From Oopsacas minuta (taxonomy: Eukaryota > Porifera > Hexactinellida > Lyssacinosida > Leucopsacidae), in contig JAKMXF010000222.1 in the NCBI GenBank assembly GCA_024704765.1, forward strand, positions 682,001-746,000: a DNA stretch of 64,000 nucleotides, written 5' to 3'. Positions 32,539 through 44,459 of this stretch are shown here, in pieces (the first letter of the stretch is position 1; each line of letters opens with the position of its first letter). The translations under genes were made by a program, and so were the position numbers. The notes under the pieces were generated by a model that was not told the DNA's origin, ran no database searches, and saw only the letters and a program-made list of their open reading frames with translations.

Positions 32539-33917
32539 CTATAAATTGAATGTATCTAACTAATTCAAGAAAATACCCCCTTCAACACTTTCTAGCGATT
32601 CAAAAGTCACTAGTTCTCAAGTAGGGGACTTGCACAAACATCCGGCGAACACTCAGGGCCCAGATGGACAAAATGCAACGTTCAAACATTTGAAAAGCAG
32701 TAGAACAAATACCAAAATACGAGTAGGATATTTTCCAACTTTTGAAAATTCACAGGAGAAATCTAAAATACGAGTAGGACCAATTAGGCGTTCCTGATGT
32801 ATTTGTAAAGTAGCTTAAGTCTAAAAAATGGTATAATCATGCATTTTTACATTTTTCACACTTTCTGAGGTTGTTCCTCAACAAATAATCCACTTTTGGA
32901 TATAGTGCCAACTTCAATTTCCATCGTGTCGGCCACAATTGAACAATTAAGCGATACATTTTGAAGGTGTTAAAATCCAGCTAACGGCCACAATTGAATT
33001 TAATCCACTTTTATAAGCATATTTATGATCAGTGTAAAATTCCCCTAGTTCAAGTGGTCACTTCAAGACCTTTTGTCCATAGCAACTCAAAAATGTCTCT
33101 GGAAGGGGGCAACTTCCATTCTCAAAATTTATCCTAATCTTATCGAGTGGCCCCTTGTTCGACGCCGCTTGACTGATTATAAGAATATTAGCCCTCTAAC
33201 TTGTCATCTGACGCGATTTTGCTGAATTGTCATATTTTCAAATGTACCCACTAAGTATTCTTATGTGTCATTCTGATATTTGATACATTTTTGGGTTAAA
33301 TAATATATAATTATAATTAGAGTATTAGACTATCATGAATCTCAAGTCTCAACACCGAACTATCTCCTCTAGGTTAGACTTAGCGGCCACTTAAAAAACA
33401 ATCCCTACCATTTCCCATTATAAAAACTTCTGTATAGCGGCCATCTGCTCTACGCATCCAGTAGCCATCATTATTAGACTTCTACTGACACTAAACCTGT
33501 CTACTAGGGGCACATCTACATACAGACTGTTCATTTATCTAACTTCCATTCTAAAAAAAATTCACCTCCTATAAATTCCACCTTTGACAAGGGTGATGGC
33601 CAGGCCCCGATAAACCTATAAGCTAACTAAGCCATGGTTTAGGACCCCAACCTTAGGGGGCCCCACCAGTGGCGAATCCCATAGGGAGATAGGGGATGTA
33701 TACCCCCTCAGAATATTTATACACTATCTGGAATGTCCGTAATATTCGATCGTTATGTTTTTGAATTCAAATTACAAACAGTAAATTTTTGGGCTCGCTT
33801 GGCTCACATTCTCCATTTCATGTCACATAACCCAAATCTCAGGTATATATATTGTATATACCCTCGTTAATACCTTGAATTGATCTACGGACTGAGGGTA
33901 ATGGGGCAGTAACAGTA
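32539..33917. other. Intron segment with repeat fragments
   Basis: It holds a GCGGCCA-rich fragment (33330-33490) related to 25400-25570 and a hAT-like left end CAGTGGCGAATCCCATAGGG at 33667 without partner. No exon recognised. Confidence 0.35.
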
Positions 33918-33925
33918 TGTATGAG

Positions 33926-34299
33926 CAGAGCATTAAGCGCTCCTCTATTTTGGACCGCGCTCACTACTCAGAAAAGGAGCGCACTCGGGCTCCAATCGCG
34001 CTCCAATTCATTCTTTCTTATTTACATTAGATTTGTATTGTAAGTAACCAGGATGGAATTTAACTATTGTACATTCCGGAAATTGCTATTTTTGCAACGT
34101 CAAACCATTTCAATAAACTGTGAATTTTACAAAAGTATCCTAGCATCCACTTTTCTACGAGGAATACTGAATTTTATGCAGAATAACGATGAAATTTGCA
34201 AATTGTTTGTAATTAAACAGCAGCGTGCTCCTTCAAAATTGAGCGCTCTCCAGCTTCCGCTCCTGGATCATTTATTGAGCGGGCTCATTTGATGCTCTG
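33926..34299. mobile_element. hAT-like MITE, 374 bp
   Basis: The ends CAGAGCATTAAGCGCTC and GAGCGGGCTCATTTGATGCTCTG pair imperfectly. The flanks TGTATGAG / TGCATGGG agree at 6 of 8. GCGCTC words are iterated near both ends (GAGCGCACTCGGGCTC, ATTGAGCGCTCTCC), typical of sub-terminal transposase sites. The 79-codon frame inside is not a gene. Confidence 0.6.
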
Positions 34300-34307
34300 T
34301 GCATGGG

Positions 34308-36140
34308 TATGAAAGTCATGTAACAGTATAAAGGGAACTAATTTCATATGTACTAATTATAGGTGTCTTATTGGGGCTGCGCCACTAGATCCCATTAGGG
34401 GACCACCCCAGAACACTGATGGATGATTATCCCCACCAGAAATTCCCAGCTCAGCTACTGGCCCTCAACTTAAGGAAAACTACCTTTTCGGGACTTATGT
34501 ATCTGGGGCTCTTATTGGGTTGCATGAAGTATGTTAATAATGGCTGGCTCTAAACTGTTTCAAATTCGAAATTAGTAGTCATCAATTGTTCACTTGAATT
34601 TGTTACGATATGTCAGTGCATTCAAATTGCGTTGGGGCCCAATCAATAAATTGGGCTTAGAGGCCTCACTTTCCTTAATCCGGAAATGTACTCCTAGATC
34701 CTATAGTAGTCTTTCAATGCATTTCACTAATCCGCACAAATTATTTTGTACTCGGATCAGTGCTGTTCGAATGAACCAGAATGCACTGAGTACGAATTTA
34801 TCACCGTAAGAGTTAAAGGAATTTTCTCATTTTCGAAAAGATTGTTTTCAATTAAGCGACAGAGGCCCCACTCAATCCCCCAAATAAGCGCTTTCCAAAA
34901 TCTTTTGGGAAACACTTGATAATATAGCAAAGTTTTACAATGTGTGCGCGGTTTCCGCAATCATATGCGTTGGTAATACATTTAAGGAGAATATTTGAAA
35001 AATTTACGTGTTTGGACCATAAGTAATATTCGAAATGGTGCTGAGTAAAACATATGCAGGCGAGTAGCTAACATAGGGCACAGGAGAACGTGTACCCCAG
35101 GCCCCCATCAAAGGAGAGGATGGTCGCTCCCCCTAAAACAACGACTTATTGATCGATCCTGAGTTACCCCTTTTCCTTAGATTATGCGTACATCTACTTG
35201 TACAATATAACTTATCTTAAGACATCTAAGATGGTTGGCTGAACTTAGGGATCGACCCGGAATCCCGGTTGTTGTAGGGATATGGCCATTTTTCCGGGAT
35301 CGCCTTATTGTCCAAGGATAGATCCGTGAAATTATAACATCTTTATGATGAACCGCCGTATAAACAATGTTTATTCAAACTCCTATTTATGGTCAAAGGT
35401 TTTAATCGACCCTTCACCGTTACTTTTCAGGTATTTCTTTGCACTAGTAGTTTGAATTCCAGCTACCCTTTTGGAACCTAACCGTATTTCTAACCTGAGA
35501 ATTTCGGTCAATTTCCTATAGTTCACAACTTATTTAATGAATAATTCCTAGGTCAAATCCCCAACCCCCCCTAGGCAGCTCACTACGTTCGCTTTTTGTA
35601 CATACTTTATAACGCTATGGGTAGGCTACTGAAATGAGTTGTAAGTTCTGTAATCCGAGTTCCTTTCTACGGACAAAATTGTATAGTAGATACGCGTAAT
35701 AGAGCCACCGTCTATAAAGCCGCTTGGCCAGAAACAGAACAATATAAATAGTGTTAACCATAGCCTACTCTAAATAAGGCCTAACAGTAACTTGTGGATT
35801 TAGGACCAGGGATGCGTAAGTCGAGGTAACTATCAAAAATAGTAAACTAGTTTCTGTTTCATAGCCAAGATTTGAATTCTACTCTTGTTATGCAAAATTA
35901 AATTATCTTTGGCTCCCATGAATATGCTTTCATGGTAGAAATAGGAACAAGTATGAATTATTGAGTGATAATTAATATAATAAATAATAAAGACAATCAA
36001 TTTCGCAAGAGTGGCCTAGTGGAAACGTTAAATCCTCATTGTTCGCTATGCAACAAGTTTTGCGAACTTAAGTAGTTATATAGGGTATCATGCCTTTCGT
36101 AGATTTTGCAGATTTTACTTAGTATTGAAGTAGGAATGGC
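34308..36140. other. Intron segment
   Basis: It contains GC-rich repeat scraps (34365-34460, 35060-35130, 35255-35310) without paired ends. No exon or RNA gene is recognised. An A-box-like GTGGCCTAGTGG at 36012 has no B box downstream. Confidence 0.4.
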
Positions 36141-36200
36141 GGACACATCGTAGCCGGACATTTCGTCGCCTGGACAATTCGTAGTGAGACATTTTCGTAG
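36141..36200 (+). repeat. Short tandem repeat, ~15-bp units (GGACATTTCGTAGCC type)
   Basis: Units read GGACACATCGTAGCC, GGACATTTCGTCGCC, TGGACAATTCGTAG and GAGACATTTTCGTAG. Such arrays are often found at transposon termini. This one lies about 350 bp upstream of the MULE relic and may be its left end. No matching right end was found. Confidence 0.5.
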
Positions 36201-36539
36201 AATATTTAATCCATTGAGAGTAAGTCCATTGGTTCATTTGGTTGTTATAATAGATCAGACCGACCAGAAACCAGATTAAATCCATTTTGAAGAACTGTTA
36301 TGAAGTCAAAAATCAAATAGGTTAACGAAACATCAACTTATAAGATTTCAATAATTTATGATCGATTTAAATAAATACGTGAGAACAAGTTGATACATGA
36401 AATAAGTCTTTGTTCGTAATATCATGCTAAACCTTTCAAAATTGAATTACTCAAGACGAGTAAAAATAAGGAAAGGCTTGAATTGAAAGGTTTATATATA
36501 TACTCTTAGTAATACTATCCAACATTATCACATTAGGTT

Positions 36540-37810
36540 TGAGAAAATCGTGCAACCTGTGAGGAAAGCATATCTACAAATGATGTGAATGGCGTCAAAC
36601 CTGCAAGCATTGCAGATATACATTCGTCTCATACTCAAAGTCCAAATAAGTCCAGAATTGAAATGATAAAAAGCGTCTCTATAATGAAGGGTCGAGCGGC
36701 TATTCTGAAGAAAGTACAAGATTGATATTGGCAAGTGGGATTGGAACAATTACCGATTCAGCTTTCTAGTCTAGTGAAATTTGATTCTCTAAAACGGACA
36801 ATCAGTCGTCAAAAATCTGGTAACGAAAATTTTAAAATCTCAACGTCTGCTGAAGATATAATTATCTCTGAAAAATTCAGAATAACAGTGTAAGGACAAA
36901 ATGAATTATTTCTATTATTTAATTTAGGGATTGGCGATATGAATAGAATCTTTGGTACTCGCCAAATGCTTTCACTTTTGAGTTATTCGAGCAATTGGTT
37001 CGCAGATGACACTATTAGGGATGTTGCCAAGTCAATTCTTCCAACTCTACACCATTCACTGTGAAAAGATGGTTATATAATACTCAGTTTATAAGAACCT
37101 TTGACAAATAAAAGGGAAAAGAAATAGTAAACTCTTTAGATATCTAATTGACATAGAACCAGCCCTAAACCCATCTCATATAATGATCGATTTTGAAAGA
37201 GCTGTACTCAATTCATTAGAAGAAAACTTCATTTCCACAATATCTGGTTGCTTTTTCACTTAGCGAAAAATATATACCGCCAAATTTAGTCAAAAGGATT
37301 AGTAGCAAGATATCTAGAAGATGAAGAGTTCTCAATCTGGATGAAAATGTTACCAAGGCTTGCGTACGTCCCGGAAAATGATGTAAATTATTGTTTTTTG
37401 ATAATCAGGGCAAATTTTTCAAATTCAGCTATAGAAATCGCTGAATATTTCGAAGTTACAGAGCCAAAGATTACAACCTTTGCCAATAAGGATATGGAAT
37501 ATGCATCATCGAGTCTCCTCTAAATTAGCAAGAACCAACAATGTAATAGAAGGATGGCAAATTGCCTTCAAATAAGTAATAAATTGCCACCATACAGGTT
37601 TCGTGAAGCCAATAACGCATATACAAAGAGAACAATTATTATGTATAATTATAGGAAGCTATATTAGTCAATGGGATACAGGAGAAATTCCCAAAACTTC
37701 AAAACTTAGTGCGGGAGACATGAAAGGATTTTAAGTCCTTTCGCAAATTATGACAATAGAGAAACTCTTTCGTATGTAAGAGGAATCGCGTACAACTTTC
37801 AATTTTAACT
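36540..37810 (+). pseudogene. MULE (Mutator-like) transposase pseudogene
   Basis: Successive frames show VKPASIADIHS and TISRQKSGN (the linker before the core). Next come FGTRQMLSLL..NWFADDTI (first Asp, 36955-37020), HIMIDFERAVLNSL (second Asp, 37178-37219) and a GCFFH..K motif broken by a one-base loss near 37258. MLPRLAYVPENDV and RTNNVIEGWQIAF (37528-37566) follow, then the C-terminal block ending near RGIAYNFQF. The order matches MULE proteins of animals. Several stops and shifts make it inactive. The 60-codon frame at 37341 is one fragment of it. Confidence 0.85.
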
Positions 37811-37919
37811 TTCATCTCTCAAATATAATACAGCATAAATTAACCTAGTGATCGTATAACTTAGTTTATTGTTTAAAATTTCAGGTAACATCATGATCGC
37901 TGAATTTCCTCATTAAATA

Positions 37920-38493
37920 TACAGGCAACGAATTGTTAGTGTTAGAGATAAGATTGAAGAGTTAGAATTTGTATTGATGTTAGAGTATTGAATCGCATTC
38001 TGAAGCACTATAGCATACAAGTAAGCGATTACAGGAGGACACAAAGCTGTCTCTGGGCACATGCTCTAAGCTGTATGCATCACTTGACAATATTCTCGTA
38101 GAAATCCGTGACAGTTACCAAACTGCAACGAACAAAAAAGTTATGTTGGTGATGGTATTATCAAATGCAGATGATACTCTGCTGCCACGATAAAAATTCA
38201 GTTTCACATTATATGTGCCAATAATTGAAGCACTACAAGTTAACCTCCAGAATAGGGCTGAGGCTTACCACAAGGTGGCAGAGGCATTTGACTTCTTCAC
38301 TGATACTCAATTGTTGAGAAAGAAAGTTGAAACATTAGCGGAGATTTACTCAGATGATGTCAACAATAATCTTATACCAGAAGTGCACTATTTCCCCTCA
38401 TACATCAATAAGAACACATTAACCGAAGAAATCAGCTACCAAGGAGAGCTGTATTATACCATTAAAATAAAAAAATATAGCTCTTTAAAATGA
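37920..38493 (+). pseudogene. hAT (ZMYM1-type) transposase fragment
   Basis: The region reads through KIEELEFVLMLEY, KLYASLDNILVEIRDSYQ and then an open part VPIIEALQVNLQNRAEAYHK, FDFFTDTQLL and EIYSDDVNNNLIPEV. This sequence order is found in the middle (helical insertion) of ZMYM1-like hAT proteins. The first half is broken by stops. No TIR was found, so it is an internal fragment wedged between the MULE relic and the next element. It could be from the same family as the C-terminal piece at 20496-20771. Confidence 0.65.
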
Positions 38494-38498
38494 GGCAC

Positions 38499-38542
38499 TA
38501 AGCTGTCGCCCAGCAGCCTAGAAAGCGAAGCGCGTTAGTCTA
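38499..38542 (-). repeat. R2-family end fragment
   Basis: GAGGCACTAAGCTGTCGC and CTAGAAAGCGAAGCGCGTTA form the terminal 44 bp of R2 in reverse orientation. It lies directly after the ZMYM1-type fragment. Confidence 0.6.
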
Positions 38543-38576
38543 TCCTATTTAAACACAATTGATCTCTACGTGTATA

Positions 38577-39585
38577 TGTTACAGTCAATGTGTAAAATCA
38601 GTCAATTTACAAATTGACTGAATCATTGGTCGGTTTTTTGACAGATTGACTGAAAACATATTACGAATTTCAAATCAATAAAGTAGTGAATAAATGGGAA
38701 ATCTTGCAATTTATTGCTATTCCAAAACATATACGTCTACTCAACTTAAGAATTGAAAGTGTATAAGAGAAACCTGACTCAAAGTAGTGTATCCTCAATA
38801 ACAACATATCAAAGGGTAGCATCTATCGACGTGAAATATTCTGGAGTATAAAAGGCAAGGTAATATGAACACCCCCATAACTCTAAAAGATGTCGGACAC
38901 TAAGGAACAGTCTTTCCGTGAGGAGATGTTGAAACGAAAAAGCTCCGATGCCAAATCATTATTGATGACCAAACACGAGCATTTTTTGTTGCTTGAAGAG
39001 GTCAAAGTTGCATCTGACATCGCAAAGAAGTCCAACAGGCAGTACTATATCCTTGGCAGGTATGTGAACAAATAGAGGTCATCCTCGAAACATAATGGGT
39101 GTAATTCTGGAAAGAAATGAAAATGACATGTACCGTATAGCAGTCCGTACAGGAATCCTGAAAGGATCCTACAGCCGAAATCGGTTTGATTTGTGTTCCC
39201 ATCCGCTACACAGTGTGAACGATTTCACCACAGACAAAGAAATAGGCCTACGACAAGCTGTTCAACAAGGGTCTAAGTGTGGTGGACAAGGGTTTGCCAA
39301 GTGTAACTGTACACAAAGTGGCAAACAATGCAAATCAAACAAATGTAAATGTTTCAAGGCTGGACTTAAATGTAATAGCAAGTGTCACGCGAGCATGACC
39401 TGCCCAACAAGATCTGAATGAGAACGATATATGAACTATTTAGTCAGTATGCTGTAATCACATGCTTTTAATAGATATTGATATCAATTAATTAAATTCG
39501 TAATACGTTTCAGTCAATCTGTCAAAAAAACGACCAATGATTCAGTCAATTTTAAATTGACTGATTTTACACATTGACTGTAACA
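38577..39585 (+). mobile_element. Ginger/KRBA2-like TIR element, 1,009 bp, internally deleted
   Basis: TIRs of about 95 bp begin TGTTACAGTCAATGTG and end in ACA, as in Ginger elements and retroviral-type integrase substrates. They contain a nested palindrome CAGTCAATTTACAAATTGAC. Flanks do not give a clean target duplication (TATA/TACA). Between the TIRs lie two open frames (38890-39075 and 39095-39421) with the N-terminal and Cys-rich C-terminal parts of a KRBA2-like integrase protein. The catalytic rve domain is missing. Confidence 0.65.
38890..39421 (+). pseudogene. KRBA2-like integrase gene remnant lacking the catalytic core
   Basis: The first frame (61 codons, MSDTKEQSFREEMLKRK) resembles the N-terminal region that precedes the zinc-binding part of KRBA2/Ginger-type integrases. 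The second (108 codons) ends in a Cys cluster: SKCGGQGFAKCNCTQSGKQC followed by KSNKCKCFKAGLKCNSKCH. This cluster is the C-terminal signature of these proteins. The DDE integrase domain expected between them is absent, so a deletion joined the two ends. Whether any protein is made is unknown. Confidence 0.6.
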
Positions 39586-39599
39586 TACATATATATATT

Positions 39600-39665
39600 T
39601 ATAGTAGACCCTCGATTATCCAACACCTCGGTTGTCCGAACAGCTGGAAGAACATTTAGATGTGA
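39600..39665 (+). repeat. Pogo/Tigger-like terminal fragment
   Basis: TAGTAGACCCTCGATTATCC and CCTCGGTTGTCCGAACAG match the usual Tigger/pogo end wording. No opposite end was found. Related fragments are at 43960-44170 and 45525-45565. Confidence 0.5.
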
Positions 39666-39779
39666 AAATGATACAAATCAAATCTCAGAAGGAGCTCAGG
39701 TAACTTTAGCACTAGATTTTCGGATATGGTCATTTTAAGCACATGTTGGCTTAAATTTGCCTTCAAACATTAAAATTAC

Positions 39780-40080
39780 AAAATTATTTTCATATACCGG
39801 GTATACTCAGGATTGCGTGCCTCAAGTGTATAAAATGTGAGAAATTTTAAGATTTTGTTATTCATGGTCCGTCCTAATTGCATTTAAAGACCTTATGTGG
39901 TAATAATGAAGTTGCTACGTGGCTTTTGGTTAGGAATCTTGGCACTATGTACCTCGAGTATTATGAAATTCTCGAATTTGATGTTTTGGTACAATCATGA
40001 TGACAAAATAATCTCATAATGAGATAGCTTTTGGCCAAAACATGACGTCAGGACATTTTGTATATTGAGCGGTACTTATG
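39780..40080 (+). repeat. R2-family partial copy
   Basis: It carries TTATTCATGGTCCGTCCTAA, CATGATGACAAAATAATCTC and ATGACGTCAGGACATTT. It is interrupted by the hAT MITE at 40163; the rest of the copy resumes at 40360. Confidence 0.55.
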
Positions 40081-40162
40081 ATTCAAATTTCAAACTTCTA
40101 CTATATATATTGGCTGTAATAATATGATAATTCAAAATAAAATGATGACAATTGCATCATAT

Positions 40163-40346
40163 CAAGGTTGAAACCGCTCGAACCGAATATCAGTATTCAT
40201 GAATAGTAGCCTAACTGCATACTAATATTATTCGGTTTGCCCAACCGAATACTGATATATTCAGTTAAATCAACCAAATACTACTGATGATATTCGGTTT
40301 GGGCCAACCGAATACCGAATATTAAACTATTCGGTTTGTAACCTTG
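40163..40346 (+). mobile_element. hAT MITE, 184 bp, perfect 8-bp target duplication (copy 2)
   Basis: The ends are CAAGGTTGAAACCG and CGGTTTGTAACCTTG. CATCATAT flanks both sides exactly (40155-40162, 40347-40354). It is the inverted sister of the element at 31856-32023. It inserted into an R2 repeat. Confidence 0.9.
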
Positions 40347-40359
40347 CATCATATTTACT

Positions 40360-40770
40360 TTATAGGGGTGAATTTTTGTCCAAGACTCAAACTGTCCGAG
40401 GCAGGCCCAAAATACCCCATCTCTATTATTATGAAATTCTCAAACATTTAGAAATTGAGCATGTTATTTGAAAAGTCACGATGACGTAATAATTCCATGG
40501 TGAGTTGGTATTTGTGAAAATCTTGACCCCACGACATTTGGCTTATAAGGGGGTAGTTGTGATTCAAATTTCAACTATCTAGCTTAGATATTGGCGGAGC
40601 AGAGGCAAATAATTTGATTTTCGAAGATCCAACTGTTGACAATTTCTTCATTATTTGGTAATCGGCTTGAATTTTTGTCCAAAATTTGAACGTCTCCGAG
40701 CCAAGCCCAATATACCATCGTTGCGAAAAATCAGCCCTGGTGGTGTTCCAGTTATTTCATTACTTGCCAA
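40360..40770 (+). repeat. R2-family copies, continuing after the MITE
   Basis: AAGACTCAAACTGTCCGAGG completes the copy split by the MITE. A second partial copy follows (CACGATGACGTAATAATTCC to CAGCCCTGGTGGTGTTCC). Confidence 0.55.
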
Positions 40771-41099
40771 GATTTAGTAGACTTGAAACAATCCATGATA
40801 CGGGAAAGTATGGTCAGTGAATAAGCTACAGCTACGTAGGTTGTGTATCTCTTGTATATCTTTCGTTAATACAAGTTTCAAATACATAGATATTTGCTCA
40901 CATGGTCATCCATTTATCCAAAGACGGAGTATTTTGTGTTTTTTGCAAGAACACTCATATGTCCATGGCAAAATTGGCCTGACCTTTTGCTTTGCCCCTG
41001 TTTATACAGATTAATTGCGTTTTATTATTATCGATATAAATATGCATAGTTAGTATATGTTTGTATGTCCAGAATTGTTGAAGAAACTGGAAGACTCCA

Positions 41100-41390
41100 G
41101 ATGCTGATTTTGGCACGAAGTTCACAGATTTCTAACCATAAGCCACATGTTAGCTCCATGTTACGACAAAAAGGCCATTAAATGTAATTTGTATGGACCA
41201 TGGATAATATTAAATTAAATTTTTCACTATTTTTTTCAATTCGATATCTCGAATTGAAAAAATAGAAAATGCAGAGCATATCTTGGTTGCGGGGCGACCA
41301 CAAGCACTAAGAAATATAAATGTTTCATACTTGAGCAGAATTAGAAGCACATAGTCGTCGCGCAGCTACCAAGCTAGCGAAGCACGTCAG
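41100..41390 (-). repeat. R2-family partial copy with internal hairpin
   Basis: In reverse orientation it shows AATGTAATTTGTATGGACCA and ends AGCTAGCGAAGCACGTCAGT. A 16-bp-arm hairpin (TTTTTTCAATTCGATATCTC and complement, 41229-41265) lies inside it. Confidence 0.5.
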
Positions 41391-41399
41391 TCCTGTAAA

Positions 41400-42808
41400 A
41401 AACAATTTTACCGAAAAATTATCTGTTTTAATCAGGAAACTAGTCAAACTAAGATTTTCAATTGAATACTCATTATATGCAGATCAAAAGACAAATAATA
41501 CAATTTAGAGACTTATTTTCAGCCTTTTACATAGTAGTAATCTTTCTATAACATTATTAACATTTTGGGGCCAAGTGCGTGCAATCTGGAGTGCGGTTAT
41601 TTTAGGAAAAAGTTCTGATGTCCCAGCGAATCAGTATTACATGCACTTGACTGTAGAATCTGTTTGCAAGACGAATTGGCCACATCTATAAGGGTTGCCA
41701 AGTTATAGGTAAAGATTGACCAAAACATGCTATCCTTGGCCACTACAAAATTCTAGAATCTGCAAACTTTGCCATGACAGAATTGTTAAATTTTGTATGA
41801 TCACATCCTAAGAATTGTGTAATTTTCGAAGCTGTTTCAATACAAGAGTTATTTCTTTGCATTGCTATAAAATGGGAACATTTTTCAACAAAAATGCTTC
41901 GTAATCAGATGACGTCATTTCGATCCTGAAATGGCTTGTTGGTATTGTGCATTGTTAAGAATCAATTATACATATATTCGGGGAAAATATACCACTTTTA
42001 TATTATTGAAACAAATATAGATTTATCTATGAAATACTTATATAAAATACGTATTATATCCCTAGTACAATAATTATTTATTATATCCATTGCCTTATAT
42101 ATATAGAAGCTGTTTGCCTAATTAGTATGTCACATTAAATTTTTCTACGAATATTGAATATACAACAAATAAATCGCCAAATTTGCAGTGATGTTTTGGA
42201 GGGAGAGGGTTCAGGAAAGGGAACCCTTACTCATTTAAATGGGCCCGTTTTCAACTAAGTTTCCTATTAAAGCGTAAATTTACCAAGAAGCGCCCTTTTC
42301 TTTGTATTTTTAGCAAAACACAACTGTACACATTAGAATAATTGAATATATAGCTCCAGGAAAGTGAATTGCATGAATTCGAAATGCGAATGTATATTTC
42401 AAATTCTCATTAATTATTTAATAGATAATAATTGCTGCTCAAGTATCTTTCAACTGGCTAATAGAGATGTTCCGACACATACTTAATAACTTAAAAGTCA
42501 TGATTAAATATACCTAATGATATTATTGACAGTGAGATCTAATCAATATACACTAAAAATAAATTTTAGTATTTGACTAAGAAATATGGTACAATGTGTA
42601 ACCATGCAATTATATTGTATCAAACAACTAACCATTTGGTTGAAATAAATTGTTACTTGACTGTCCTTTTGTAAAATCAAATGTTTCAAAAGATATCTTT
42701 TCCCATGCCATCATACCTTTTTCAATTTTCTCATTTGTAGATGCTTTCTAAGGATCAATCTATCGTAATCAAACAACAAAGTGATAAGAATATAAAGGAA
42801 TAACCTAC
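41400..42808. other. Intron segment
   Basis: AT-rich sequence with no paired ends or exon recognised before the exon at 42809. Confidence 0.4.
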
Positions 42809-42926
42809 TATATAATCCTCTTTCAGATCTCCAATATAATCAGGGTGTCCGAGAATTGCTACATTGAATTCACTCTCAAATGTAAGACTAAATAATTTAT
42901 CGTCTGTAATACGCACTTCATCCAAA
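42809..42926 (-). CDS. Candidate exon, 39 codons
   Basis: The acceptor (CACAATTTCTTTCTAG) is one of the best in the window and the donor is ATATA|GTAGGT. One base is followed by 39 codons beginning LDEVRITDDKLFSLTFE and ending GDLKEDYI. It ends in phase 0 and meets the phase-0 exon at 32538 across a 10-kb intron that carries the MULE, hAT, Ginger-like and MITE insertions. The product is unrecognised. Confidence 0.55.
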
Positions 42927-43189
42927 CTAGAAAGAAATTGTGAAAAATACATCAAATGTGGGTATAATAAATTTCTTCTGGAACATAAAGTGATCCCTTT
43001 ATTCTATATAACTTCAGTCAGGGTTATCTAAATATCATCTACTCAGCGCCAAATTCAGACAATTGATTGGAATCATATGTTAATATCCTTATTATATCGA
43101 CATTAGTTAGCTTTAGACATATAAAATGCATCAATTTTCTTCAAGCCAGATGTATATCCTGCATAATTGTAGAAATAGATATCATCAGT

Positions 43190-43560
43190 CCAGAAAAGCA
43201 ATTTTTGTGTAAGACATTTTGATATGGTATCTCTAAAGATTATTGCTCAATCTTTCAATGACCATTTATTGGGATTTACAGGATTACGTTACATTGTTGC
43301 GATTGGTACGAGATATCCTATCGACATAAATTACAAATATATTGAAAGTTAGGTGTATACTGTATTGGCTATCCAGATTTACCAATAATTGTAACGATTA
43401 TCGAGTTATAAGTGAATATTGACTAGATATGTGTTATCCATGGTCTCTGCTGGAACTCAGAAATGTGCCAATTATATCATTACAAATTTTTGTATTCGGT
43501 GCAGAAACGGTTTTAGATCATTTAGTATTCAACTTTCATCAAAGATCAAAATCTATCGCT
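43190..43560. repeat. R1-family copy, diverged
   Basis: It has ACATTTTGATATGGTATCTC and AAGTTAGGTGTATACTG, then CCATGGTCTCTGCTGGAACT. An inverted partner region with CATATGTCTGAAGC and AACTTCCCATAC runs to about 43890. The two together could be one eroded palindrome. Confidence 0.4.
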
Positions 43561-43959
43561 CTACATAGCATCTAAGATAATTCAATTTAGAGTGAGTAAT
43601 TTCGCTAAATTAGTGCTTATTAATTAAATAATATGGCAATTTACGATAAAATTGCTTTCTGGACTGATGATATGTATTTCTACATTATCCAGGATATTCA
43701 TTCGCCTTGAAGTAAATTAATGTATTTCATATGTCTGAAGCTTATTGATATGAACTAAAAGGATATTAACATAAATGGAAGGTATGAAAGCACATAATTT
43801 TCATTCCACAAATAAATTAGGTGAATCCATGTTATCCACATAGTCCTTTAATATAACTTCCCATACGCAAATAATATAGTTCGGGTGTCTAAAGCTAACT
43901 GATATGCATATTTTGACAATATTACCATAATTGATCATTTCTAGATTGCGACCTAACTA

Positions 43960-44170
43960 CAGTAAAACTCGGTTAATACGTACTCGGCTCAAGACTTATT
44001 CTCTGATAAGACCTACTCGTCTCAAATAACCGAAATTTTCTCCTATTTAATCCATAATAAATAATTCGGTTAATATGTACTCGGATAAAACGTACTAAAT
44101 ATTTCTTCGCAATAGAACGAAATGTATTGAATCATACTTGGATAAGACATACTCAATCATTAGTACAGTA
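43960..44170 (+). repeat. Pogo-like terminal repeats (GGTTAATACGTACTCGG)
   Basis: ACAGTAAAACTCGGTTAATA and CGTACTCGGCTCAAGAC are followed by a degenerate second unit (CGGTTAATATGTACTCGG) and a third. A further copy is at 45525. The ends are not paired. Confidence 0.4.
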
Positions 44171-44459
44171 TGTAGGAATAATTCTCTATTGATAATATTC
44201 CAACTTGGTTGGGCCAAGTAAGAATACCTACTCCGCGTTTGCCATGTAGAAATATTCTTACTTGGCGCAAATCTTACTTGGATCAGAACAATATCTCTAG
44301 ATCCATTATATCACTATATCAACTATCATTCCTGTATATAAGTCCGAACCGAGCCGCAAACTGTCCGTTTACGTACCGGAGGTCCGGTAAGTATCAGGAC
44401 GGTTCGGTAGGTATAGGGACCCAAAGCGTTGAAGCCAAATGATTCTAAGGCGGCCTGGC

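Noticed and set aside
34594-34960. Opposing frames of about 70 codons
   Set aside because: No motif is recognisable and there is no codon-phase link to neighbouring exons; probably repeat-derived.
36008-36090. tRNA or SINE promoter (A-box-like GTGGCCTAGTGG)
   Set aside because: There is no B box at the right distance and no clover-leaf pairing.
38577-39585. LTR retrotransposon reading of the TGT..ACA ends
   Set aside because: The ends are inverted, not direct, repeats, and no reverse transcriptase or primer-binding site is present.
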